Below, one piece after another: positions 50,585 through 60,000 of a DNA stretch of 60,381 nt (its first letter is position 1; each line of letters starts with the position of its first letter). Source of the DNA: an uncultured Bacteroidales bacterium. GTDB taxonomy: Bacteria; Bacteroidota; Bacteroidia; Bacteroidales; P3. The stretch is from NCBI GenBank assembly GCA_910586395.1, contig CAJUFX010000010.1, positions 33,819 through 94,199 on the forward strand, in the 5' to 3' direction. A program made the position numbers and the translations under genes. Below the pieces are notes generated by a model, which worked only from the letters and a program-made list of their open reading frames with translations, made no database searches and was not told the DNA's origin.

Positions 50585-53500
50585 TTACTCATACCCCACC
50601 ACCCCCATCGCGTCTATCAAATCCTGATACGAAGTTACCTTGTGGTACTTCACGTTGGATGTGGAGATGGAGTTGAACAGTTTCTCCGCGCAGCTGATTT
50701 TGGCTTTTTCTATGGCGGTCAAATCCATTGACGACAGGGAGCCTTTGGTTTCGGCGATGAAGAAGATGTGTTTGACGCCGTCCTTTTTCATGGCAATCGC
50801 CCAGTCGGGGGCATAATTGCCTACGGGTGTCGGGATTTGGAACGTTCGGGGCAGTTTGGCATACACCACCACTTCGTTCGCTTCGTCCAGGTCGTGGGCA
50901 AATTGCCGTTCGCCTTTGCTGTCGCTGAACACGTAATCGGTGATATGTTTCTTGGCTTCGTAAGCCCGGTCAAAGTCAATTTTGCCCTTTACGGTAAAGA
51001 TATCGCTGTCGTACTGGCCCTCGGTTCGGTTGTAGTGGATGGCCTCTACAATCATCGTGGCTTTCTGCTCCTTGATGATGCAGACCACCTTGCGGATAAA
51101 CTCTTCTGGATTGTTTTTGAACAGATACAGTTTGTTTTCCCTAAGTCCTTGCAAAATCCTGACCACCGTGCGGCGCGTAAGGTTCGCGCCTTTGGCGATA
51201 TCGCCCACTAAGTCGTAACGGACCGTCGAGGTACATACATCGGTCAGCAGATGCGATTGGGAACGGGTATCCCCAAACTCTGTCACCTGTTTTAGGTTTT
51301 GTACGCCCTCCACCATGATGTAGCGGAGTTGCTTCACCTCCAATTCCGCGTTAAGATGCTGGATAGCCTTTTCTATCAACTCCTGGCTGTCATAACTAAC
51401 CGTATAGACATATTGATGGTTGATTTCGTGCCATAAGGCCTGGAACTCGGCTTTGTCGAAATTCTGGTTCAACTTGTTTTCAGGTGTGGAGGTCTTTTCT
51501 TCCACCGCTATGTCCTCCAACGCCTTCGGGTCGAAGATGGAATTGATAAGCCGTGTTACGCCCTCGGCAATGGGTTGCAGTTTCTCCGGCAAGGGCACCA
51601 CCGTTCCGTTCGTCACGGCTTCCCGGTATTTGGGTGTGATATGCTTTTGGTCGTCAATATAGCCGTTGTCTTCCAAATAAATGATGATGCGGCTGGCTTC
51701 CGCTTCGCTGACGGTATGGATTTCCTCGCCGATTTTGATGTGTCGGCCGGTGAAATAGGCAACGGTCGCCTGGGTTGCACGCTCGCGCAATACATCGCGC
51801 GTCTCGCGTTGCAAGGCCGAGGTAAAGTCGGCATAGCTTTCGTTGGCAATCACCGTCAGTTTGTTCACCTCATGCACCTCGTCGCCCAATAGTTCTGCAT
51901 CCATGCGCGTGCCGTGCTTATCCACACAGATACGCAGGCCGCGTCCCACTTCCTGGCGTTTGGCCGTAGTGGAGTTGGCGTGGCGCAACGTGCATATCTG
52001 AAACACATTCGGGTTATCCCAGCCTTCGCGCAGTGCCGAGTGAGAGAAGATGAAGCGGGTCGGCTCCTCAAAGCTCAACAGACGTTCCTTGTTTTTCAAT
52101 ATTAGGTCGTAGGCCGAAATGTCGTCCGACAATCCGGTTTTCTTCTCCACTTTGCCGTCGATAATCCGGTTGGTCTTTTTGTCTATCGAGAAATAGCCGT
52201 TATGGATTTCCTGAGGCGTAAAGCGGCGCAGGTATTCGTTATAGGTTTCATCGAATAGATTAAGCTCCTCGCCGACCAAGCGTGCATACTCCTCTTCAAA
52301 TATCTGTTGGAAGATGCCTTTTACCTCGTGCCCCTCCTCGTCGTAGCTTTTATATTTCGCCACCTCGTCGATAAAGAAGAGCGACAGGCATTTGATGCCC
52401 CGTTTGAAAAGCTGGCGTTCTTTCTCGAAATGCGATTTGATGGTTTCCCTTATCTGCACGCGCTGCATGTTCAGCTCGTTGGTGTCGCCTATTACCTCGC
52501 CACGGCGTATGGTGGTGCCGTTCAAGAAGGTTACATAGCCGTTTACGTTGATATCCGATACCGTAAAGCCTTCGTATTCGGCCAGGCCGGAGGTTTCGCG
52601 CAGGTTGTCGCCTACGCCGAAGGTCTTTGTCTTGCGCACGATGTTTCCCGAGGCCGTCTTGGTCTCGATCTCGATACGGGCCATGGGCGGCTGTTTGGGC
52701 GACAGCACGATGCCGTCCAAATAAAGATAGCTTTCGGTGCCCCGCAGGTTCTTCAGTTCGAAGCCTTTTACATGGATGCGCTTCACTAATTTCTGACGGT
52801 AGGCATCCAAGGCGTCGAGGGCGTAGATAGTGTCGTGTTTGGTCTTGTGTGTGGCTGAATAGTTGAGCACGAACAGCGGGTTGAACCGTTTGATACCGGC
52901 TTGCGTGGCGTCACCCTCCATCTTTTGCGGCTCATCCATTATGATGATGGGGTGGTTGGCCGCTATCACGTCAATGGGGCGGCGGCTTGCGAACTCGTCG
53001 CGCTTGGAGTAGATGATGCGGCTCTCCTTGCTGCGGCCTGCCTCCTTCATCGAAGCGGAAAAGGCCTGGGTGTTGATAATCATCACGCTCAGTCCGGCGT
53101 TGGAAGAAAAACTGTCCAACTGTTGCAGGTTGCCGCTGTCATAGACAAACCAGCGGGCTTTCTTGCCGTAATACTCCATGAAGTGCTCTTCGAGCATCCG
53201 GAAACTCTTGGCAACCCCCTCGCGGATGGCAATGCTCGGCACCACCACGATGAACTTGCTCCAGCCGTATTGCTTGTTCAGTTCAAACATCGTCTTGATA
53301 TAGACGTAGGTCTTTCCCGTACCGGTTTCCATCTCTATGTCTAAGTTCACGGCACCCACGCTCTTGGCCAGCGTGGCGGAAGGCGTTATGTCGTAGAGGT
53401 TCTGAATGGCGTTGATATTCCGGAGCAAGGTCTTTCCATCCATTTCTATCGGATGATTGCGGTAGCCGGTATAATCTTCCTCGTCAAAGATTTTTTTATC

Positions 53501-53620
53501 TTGTTTGCCGGGGTCGATGCGATAGACGCTCATTCCGTGCGAGGGCTGTCCTGCGAATACCGCCACCGTATTCTCCACGGCATCGGTCTGATATTGCTGA
53601 ATTTTGAACTTGAACTTCAT
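50585..53620 (-). CDS. res: Type III restriction enzyme Res subunit
   Basis: 1011 residues. Walker A IEMETGTGKTYVYIK (97-104), motif II IIMDEPQKMEG (~230), motif III LNYSATHKTKH, motif V/VI SALREGWDNPNVFQICTLR and TTAKRQEVGRGLRI: an intact superfamily 2 translocase. The C-terminus has the PD-(D/E)xK nuclease: Pro938-Asp939 in NYAPDWAIAMKKDGVKHIFF and Glu957-Thr-Lys959. It cuts unmodified DNA with Mod in type III systems. Last gene of the six-gene operon, 16 bases after mod. No truncation seen. Confidence 0.92.
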   Translation of the reverse strand: MKFKFKIQQYQTDAVENTVAVFAGQPSHGMSVYRIDPGKQDKKIFDEEDYTGYRNHPIEMDGKTLLRNINAIQNLYDITPSATLAKSVGAVNLDIEMETGTGKTYVYIKTMFELNKQYGWSKFIVVVPSIAIREGVAKSFRMLEEHFMEYYGKKARWFVYDSGNLQQLDSFSSNAGLSVMIINTQAFSASMKEAGRSKESRIIYSKRDEFASRRPIDVIAANHPIIIMDEPQKMEGDATQAGIKRFNPLFVLNYSATHKTKHDTIYALDALDAYRQKLVKRIHVKGFELKNLRGTESYLYLDGIVLSPKQPPMARIEIETKTASGNIVRKTKTFGVGDNLRETSGLAEYEGFTVSDINVNGYVTFLNGTTIRRGEVIGDTNELNMQRVQIRETIKSHFEKERQLFKRGIKCLSLFFIDEVAKYKSYDEEGHEVKGIFQQIFEEEYARLVGEELNLFDETYNEYLRRFTPQEIHNGYFSIDKKTNRIIDGKVEKKTGLSDDISAYDLILKNKERLLSFEEPTRFIFSHSALREGWDNPNVFQICTLRHANSTTAKRQEVGRGLRICVDKHGTRMDAELLGDEVHEVNKLTVIANESYADFTSALQRETRDVLRERATQATVAYFTGRHIKIGEEIHTVSEAEASRIIIYLEDNGYIDDQKHITPKYREAVTNGTVVPLPEKLQPIAEGVTRLINSIFDPKALEDIAVEEKTSTPENKLNQNFDKAEFQALWHEINHQYVYTVSYDSQELIEKAIQHLNAELEVKQLRYIMVEGVQNLKQVTEFGDTRSQSHLLTDVCTSTVRYDLVGDIAKGANLTRRTVVRILQGLRENKLYLFKNNPEEFIRKVVCIIKEQKATMIVEAIHYNRTEGQYDSDIFTVKGKIDFDRAYEAKKHITDYVFSDSKGERQFAHDLDEANEVVVYAKLPRTFQIPTPVGNYAPDWAIAMKKDGVKHIFFIAETKGSLSSMDLTAIEKAKISCAEKLFNSISTSNVKYHKVTSYQDLIDAMGVVGYE

Positions 53621-53636
53621 AATTTTACAATCTTCC

Positions 53637-55508
53637 TTAGATAATCCTGCAGGAGGTCTCGGGCGAATAATGCTTGAATATCTGTTCGAAGTTGTCTATC
53701 ACATTGTCGTTGGCGGCCGAGGCGTCGCGCATTACAAAATAGACAGGATAAAGCTTGGCTATCTCGGTAATGGTCGTTTCGTTTACCTCGCGGTCGAAGC
53801 AGGCTATGAGATAATTGTCATCCACAAAATGAACGGTCTTTCCTGCCATTTGTTTGGTCTCAATTTTGGCAGACAGTTCTATACCGAGGTCAAGCATCAC
53901 TTGAAACACCAGGTCTTCGCTTGTACGGTCGGGCTTTACATTCTCGTTGAAAAGCGATTTTTGGCTGAATTCCTGCGGGGTGTAATAGACCTCTTCCATA
54001 TTCGAGCTGTCGAGTTTGAGGACCCGGAAGCCGGTGTCAAGGTTTTGAGCCGACAATCCGGATTCTTCCTTGATTTTCTTGCCGGCACGGCGGATACGCT
54101 CTTTGCCTATTTCGCAGATGTTCTTGTAACCCGCTTTGTAGGCTTCGCTCTTTTCATCGGTCAGTTCCGGCAACTGCACCATGATGAATTTACGGTTGCC
54201 TCCGTCCTCGGCATTGAGTTTCATAACGGCATGGGCGGTGGTGGCGGAGCCGGAGAAGAAGTCGAGGATTAAATCTTCTTTAAAAGTGGAAATGTTTAGT
54301 AAATGACAAAGAAGGCTTGATGGTTTTGGGTGGGTGAAGAGTTTTCCCACACCAAATAACTCTCTAATTTCGGTGGTTGCATCTTCGTTCAAGCCATGTT
54401 TATCCCACCAAGATTCTGCGCGTAAACGCCCCTCTATCCGGTCCTTTGCAAAAACTCGTTGTACGGGACGGCTATTCCCTGTTTTCCCAAATATTATCCT
54501 TCCATCTGCAATCCGTTTTATAACTTCGGTTTCATTGAAAACCCAATATCGTCCTTCTGATGGATAAAAGATTTCACCAGTATTAGGATTAGTTATAGCA
54601 AAATATGGCCCTACATGATTGGCAGATAAATCCATTGTGGTCCAAGGACCACGTGGATCATTATCTGGATTAGAATAATTTTTATTAAAATGGTCTTGTG
54701 AAATAGGATATCCCAAATCATGAACATTAGATGCATTTTTAGCATAAGCTAAAATATAATCATGAACAGGAGGGATGTACCCCATGTTATTTCCATTGGT
54801 TTTCTTTTTCCATAAAATAGTTCCAATTCTATTTGTGATGCCGAAAACTTCATCTATTATTTTTTTTAAATTTCCGACCTCATTATCATCAATCGAGATA
54901 AAAATCACTCCGTCGTCAGTCAATAAATCCCTCGCCACCTTCAACCGTGGATAAATCATGTTGAGCCAATCCGTATGAAAACGACCGTTGCTTTCCGTAT
55001 TGCGTTGCATCGGGTCAATGGTTTGATTGCCATCTCCGTCAAACAAACCACTTGTTCCCTCAAACTCCCCTTTACTTAATGCAAAATCATCGTTATACAC
55101 AAAGTCATTCCCAGTATTGTAAGGCGGGTCGATATAAATCATCTTCACCTTGCCGAGATAGGTTTCACGCAATACTTTCAGCACATCCAAGTTATCGCCC
55201 TCGATATAAAGGTTCTGTGTCTTGTCGAAATCTACGCTCTCTTCCCGGCAGGGGCGAAGCGTCATCGTCGTAGGTGTATTGGCCAAACGCACCGCCGCCC
55301 GCTTGTCCGGCCAAGTGAACTGATAACGCTCCTCACCCTCGGTTATAATATCATTCGATAGTTCCGCTTGCAACTTCTCGAAATCGATAGCCAGTTCCGG
55401 CTTGCCGTCCTTGCCCAACCGCTCCGTTACGCAATTCGGAAACAAAGCGGCTATCTTCTGTATGTTCGCGCCAATCACGTCTTGGCTTTGCATTTTCAGC
55501 TTATCCAT
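53637..55508 (-). CDS. mod: Type III DNA methyltransferase Mod subunit
   Basis: 623 residues. MIYIDPPYNTGNDFVYND (motif IV, DPPY at 127-130) precedes LILDFFSGSATTAHAVMKLN (motif I), the beta-type order of type III and related N6-adenine/N4-cytosine methylases. The segment between (~250-400) is AT-rich and divergent and should be the target-recognition domain. It methylates one strand of a short asymmetric site. The start overlaps the stop of the 89-residue gene by one base. Confidence 0.92.
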   Translation of the reverse strand: MDKLKMQSQDVIGANIQKIAALFPNCVTERLGKDGKPELAIDFEKLQAELSNDIITEGEERYQFTWPDKRAAVRLANTPTTMTLRPCREESVDFDKTQNLYIEGDNLDVLKVLRETYLGKVKMIYIDPPYNTGNDFVYNDDFALSKGEFEGTSGLFDGDGNQTIDPMQRNTESNGRFHTDWLNMIYPRLKVARDLLTDDGVIFISIDDNEVGNLKKIIDEVFGITNRIGTILWKKKTNGNNMGYIPPVHDYILAYAKNASNVHDLGYPISQDHFNKNYSNPDNDPRGPWTTMDLSANHVGPYFAITNPNTGEIFYPSEGRYWVFNETEVIKRIADGRIIFGKTGNSRPVQRVFAKDRIEGRLRAESWWDKHGLNEDATTEIRELFGVGKLFTHPKPSSLLCHLLNISTFKEDLILDFFSGSATTAHAVMKLNAEDGGNRKFIMVQLPELTDEKSEAYKAGYKNICEIGKERIRRAGKKIKEESGLSAQNLDTGFRVLKLDSSNMEEVYYTPQEFSQKSLFNENVKPDRTSEDLVFQVMLDLGIELSAKIETKQMAGKTVHFVDDNYLIACFDREVNETTITEIAKLYPVYFVMRDASAANDNVIDNFEQIFKHYSPETSCRII

Positions 55509-55777
55509 TACTTGATTTGTTTAATATGAGGTGCCACTGTTTGGGGAATCCATTCTATACTGAAAGAATCTCCATTACGCTCGGCTTTAAAATGAATAGA
55601 CTTGGATTCTGTAAGGTACTTGGATTCAACTTCGTAAATGCGACATTCCGAACCATATAAGCACGTTATTTGTAGTATGTTAAATGTATTTTTGTCGTTG
55701 TATGTACACTTATAACTACTTGATGGCTCTCGTCCCTCAAATTTTATGTTGCGTTTAACGTATTTATATTCTTCCAT
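55508..55777 (-). CDS. Small orphan protein of the restriction operon
   Basis: 89 residues, overlapping the DUF4391 gene by 14 bases and mod by one, so it is translated within the operon. Sequence is polar and Tyr/Lys/Ser-rich (NDKNTFNILQITCLYGSECR), probably an all-beta small domain. No signal peptide, no motif known to me. AT-richer than its neighbours. It could be a regulator, an anti-restriction guard or a Mod cofactor; none of these can be chosen from sequence. Confidence 0.65.
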   Translation of the reverse strand: MEEYKYVKRNIKFEGREPSSSYKCTYNDKNTFNILQITCLYGSECRIYEVESKYLTESKSIHFKAERNGDSFSIEWIPQTVAPHIKQIK

Positions 55778-56378
55778 TGGTTATTTGATTTTTTAGTTTT
55801 TTAATCTTCTCAAAATATTCCCGTTTCCGTCGCGGTTGCTTCTCGTTCGCCATCTTCTTTTCAAGGGTGGCGATTTGGGCTAGTAATTGCGCCCGTTGGT
55901 CATCGGCGGAAATCTGCTCGGCAAGAGTATTGCCGCACTTCACCTCAATCTGTCCGATATGCTTTATCATATTCTCCCAAACGGCATCGAGATTCAGGCC
56001 TGACACTGGCAGTATGGCACTCTCTGCCGGTTGCCAGGCAGATGTTATCAACCGGGTATGATAGACCGCAAATTGAGTCTGTGTTCCATATTGCAGGGCC
56101 AGCACCATATTTTGCGGGATGAGTTTGGTAAGCAGAAGCAGGTTCTTGCTGTCGTACGCCTTGCGTTTCAACTGCACGGCCAGCACATAGCATTCCTTGA
56201 CCTCCGTCCCCTCGGCCAGTGCCGGCAGCGTGGCCGGTGAAACCACCGCCACGATGTCCATACGGGCTATATCGGCATCGAAACGCTCGCGTTGTGCGGG
56301 TTTCCAATCGAACTTCGCATAAAGCACCTTCTTGGGCAACTGCTTCTTTATTTCGGTTGATTGTGGTAGATTCAACAT
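55764..56378 (-). CDS. DUF4391 family protein
   Basis: 204 residues. LPQSTEIKKQLPKKVLYAKF, then VVSPATLPALAEGTEVKEC and LAVQLKRKAYDSKNLLLLTKLIPQNMVLAL fit DUF4391, a family often found between a helicase and a methyltransferase in restriction loci. The C-terminus is a charged coiled coil (QLLAQIATLEKKMANEKQ). It may bridge the helicase and Mod/Res. Biochemical function unknown. One base separates it from the upstream orphan. Confidence 0.75.
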   Translation of the reverse strand: MLNLPQSTEIKKQLPKKVLYAKFDWKPAQRERFDADIARMDIVAVVSPATLPALAEGTEVKECYVLAVQLKRKAYDSKNLLLLTKLIPQNMVLALQYGTQTQFAVYHTRLITSAWQPAESAILPVSGLNLDAVWENMIKHIGQIEVKCGNTLAEQISADDQRAQLLAQIATLEKKMANEKQPRRKREYFEKIKKLKNQITNGRI

Positions 56379-56379
56379 A

Positions 56380-57084
56380 TTAAAATCTAGATTCTTTTAA
56401 GTATATAGCTTTTTCTTTAGCTAGAATTATCTCATCCTCGTAATATACGTCCTGTATATATTTAATAGATTCTAAATCAACTTTTTTTCGAGGTGTACAG
56501 AATGCGTTGTAAAGGAATTTCGGACAGATATTATCAACCAAATAAATCACGGGTTTTGCTTTATCCTCTCCAAATTCTGTAATTTTTGACATATTTTTTT
56601 TAATCGATTCAGAAAAATCTAAATTCAAAGAACTAAAGAAATCAAGACCTTTTATCATATAATAGGCAATAGAACCTAATTCGCCAAAATATCTTGCTCT
56701 GTAAGCATAATTTTGTGCTTTTCTAGGCACAGTGGTCAAGTATATTCCTTTGGACTCGTATCTATGCATTGTACTATTGTTTATAGCACAATTCCAATCA
56801 GAAAGTTTTAAGAGCAGTTGCTCGCCAAACTGTTTATTATTTTCAGAAAAGTACTTGGATACAAATGCATCGCAATCGTATATTGTAGAATAGAATTTCC
56901 ATAAAAAAGAACATACGTTTTTACATTCAGTATGAAAAATATGTCGTTCAGAAATAGACATGTCAACAATTCTTGCATCAGTGCCATGGAAAAATGGCGG
57001 CAAACTAATTGCAAGAATAGTGTTCGCTGTTTCCTCATCGAGTTTTCTTAAGGATTCAGTTGCTAATAGATCTATCAAATGCAT
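56380..57084 (-). CDS. Orphan protein inserted between helicase and DUF4391 genes
   Basis: 234 residues, strikingly AT-rich compared with the helicase gene. A mostly helical, soluble protein with KSDWNC-type aromatic patches (FLWKFYSTIYDCDAFVSKYF) and RARYFGELGSIAYYMIKGLDFF. No family recognised and no catalytic motif seen. Gaps of 13 and 1 bases to its neighbours show operon membership. Composition suggests that it joined the operon later, possibly as an accessory or anti-host module. Confidence 0.65.
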   Translation of the reverse strand: MHLIDLLATESLRKLDEETANTILAISLPPFFHGTDARIVDMSISERHIFHTECKNVCSFLWKFYSTIYDCDAFVSKYFSENNKQFGEQLLLKLSDWNCAINNSTMHRYESKGIYLTTVPRKAQNYAYRARYFGELGSIAYYMIKGLDFFSSLNLDFSESIKKNMSKITEFGEDKAKPVIYLVDNICPKFLYNAFCTPRKKVDLESIKYIQDVYYEDEIILAKEKAIYLKESRF

Positions 57085-57097
57085 TTTATCGTAAATT

Positions 57098-60000
57098 TTA
57101 CTTGATTACCAAAGAACAAATCAGTTCAAAATCATCCAGCCCCTGTATCTCTTCGGTAAAGAGCGAAGCCTGTACGCCGTTGAGGAAACTGTCTATGTCG
57201 CTTTCTTCCTTTACGTTGATGATCGAGGCAATGGCCGCGCCCAATAATTCGGAATATGGCCGCATGTCTTTCCCGTCTCGGGTAAGGCGGTTGAATGCCC
57301 GGCAAACATCCAGGTCGGGGCTCGTCTGTCCTTTACACAGAAAGCGTATGCGGTCGAGCAGTTCTTTGGGCGAAAGATGGTTCACAATCACCTCTTTCTC
57401 TTCCGAGATATACACCATATAGAATGGATGCAGGCGGTTCTTGTGGTCGATGTTCACGCTGTTGTCGCGGTTCTTCAGCACAAAGACCACGCCGGCCGGG
57501 GAATCCTCCCGGGCCGGCACCACGGCGTGCAGCCCGAAAGGCGTATGCTCTATGTCGGCATGCTCCTGCATATAGGCCAGCAGGTCAAGACGGAATTCGT
57601 TAAGCCCCAAGTCCATGATGCTGATGCCGGTGTTCATCTCCTCTATATCCACCACTTCGCTCTGCAGGCGTTTCAGTTGCTCGCGGCGGTATTCAAGGTC
57701 GCCTTTCTCTTCGGGAGAAATGGGGTTGTCGTCGCCCGTCGAGGTCAAGACCGACACTTTCATACGCGCTTCCACGCGCCCTTTGAGGTCGATATATTCG
57801 TCAAGCGTTACGTTGGGCCAATAGTTCACCAATTGGATAAACTCGTTGCGGCTGCCTATGCGGTCAATACGCCCGAAACGCTGGATGATGCGCACGGGGT
57901 TCCAGTGTATGTCGTAGTTGATGAGGTAGTCGCAATCCTGTAGGTTCTGCCCCTCGCTGATGCAGTCGGTGGCAATCAATACGTCTATCTCCTCGTTGAT
58001 ATGTGGATAGATGGTGGCTTTCTCTTTGGAAACCGGAGAGAATAGGGTCAGTACCTTGTTGAAATCCAACTTCTCGCGTTGAGGTAGCCGCAGGGTGCTG
58101 CGGGCCTCTATATCTCCCGTGACAAGGGCCGTGTTCAGTCCGTGCCGTTCCTTGATGGGCTGCGCCAGACAATTGTACAGGTATTCGGCGGTATCGGAAA
58201 AGGCCGTGAAGACAATCACCTTCTTGTTGCCAGCGTCTTCCTCCTTCACGCCTCGGTTGATGGGGTTGGCAAACTTGTGGCGGAGGTCGGCTATGAGTTG
58301 TTGCAGTTTGCTGTCGTGTTCGGGCGTGATGTCGTCCAGCATCAGAAGTAGCCGGTTCAGATTTTCCAAATCCGCTTCCAAAAACCTGCGCCAGGCTATG
58401 TAATCGAGGTCTTGCAGGGCGATTTTGGTTTTCTTGCTTCCGATAAACAAATCGGTCTCTGTGTCCTCCGCGTCTAAGTTCTTTGAAATGTCTTCCATTT
58501 CGAGCGTGAACGTTGCGCCTTTTTCCACGAGTTTTAGTTTGTCGAGTGTGGAAACAATCAGCGTACGGATGCGCTGCAAGGTGAGACGGAACGAGTTGAC
58601 CGAACTTTCCAGACGCTTGAGCAGGTTGATGCTCATCAAACTGCGGATGCCTTTTTCCCGTCCGCTCATGGTGAGCCCCGAATAACCCTCCTCGCGGCTT
58701 ATATCCATGTATTTTTCCCGGCTGCTGGCCAAAAGGAAATCGGAAGGCGTATAGATGGCCAGGTTCAGTTTGTTGACCGCCTCATAGATTTCGTTGTAAT
58801 TGATGACGGTATCAAGGTCGGTCAGGTCGGGGCGTCGGGAGATGGGGGCCAATCGTGTGGGGAACTTCCCAAGGTCTGTCGTGTCGTAATATTGTTCGAT
58901 ATGTTTGCGGCTCCGGGCGATGGTCACACTGTCGAGTACCTCGAAGAAATCAAAACTCAGCCGGCCAAGCAACTCTTTGGTGGTGCGTTCCTCCACGGGA
59001 AGTTTGGCCCACACGTTATAGGCTAATTGGGCCTGCCGGAAAATATCGTCAATATTGGACGAAGTGTTGAGCAGGGCGTCCATCCGCTTGCTGTCGCCCT
59101 CGTAGGCCAGTTGGATTTGGTTCTTCAAATCGTTGAAGCGGTTGTTGACCGGTGTGGCGGAAAGCATCAGCACTTTGGTCTTGACCCCGGTGCGGATAAT
59201 CCGGTTCATCAGCTGCAGGTAGCGGTTCTCGCGCGGATTATCTTCGTTTTCGTCGCTGGTCATCTTGCCGCCGTTGCGGAAGTTGTGGCTTTCGTCTATC
59301 ACCACCAGGTCGTAGTTGCCCCAATTGATGTTGGCGAGTTCTTGTCCGTTGGTCTTACCCTCCTTGCGTGAAAGGTCGCTGTGAAAGAACACGTCGTAGC
59401 GCAGGCGGTCTTGGACTACGGGATTGTTTAGGTAATTGCTCTTGCAGGTAATCCAGTTGTCGTTGAGTTTTTTGGGGCAAAGCACCAGCACCGTCTTGTT
59501 GCGATTCTCGTAATACTTGATGACCGAAAGGGCCGTGAATGTCTTGCCCAATCCCACGCTGTCGGCCAGGATGCAGCCGTTGTATTTCTCCAGTTTATTG
59601 ATGATTGCCAAGCAGGCATCCTTTTGGAAGTTGTAGAGTTTGTTCCATATCTGGCTATCCTTGAAGCCTGTCGCCTCGTTGGGCAGGTTGTCTTCGGAAA
59701 GGTCGTCCAAAAACTCATGGAATATATGGTAGAGTGCGACAAAATAGAGAAAATCGGGTGCGTTCTCTTTGTAGGCGTTGGTGATATTGTCCAGCACTTT
59801 GTCCGTTACCACCTGCATCTTGGCGCTGTCGTTCCATATTTGGTCAAATAACGTCAGGTATTGTTCGGAATAGGGGGCTTGGAATTTGTTGATCATCGTA
59901 TAGGCGTTGTCGCCCCGTTCACAACCCAATTCCACGGTGGTGAATCCGGTGATAGGCATGTAGGCCTTGTCGTCCACCACGGCAAAGCCCGTCATGTTTT

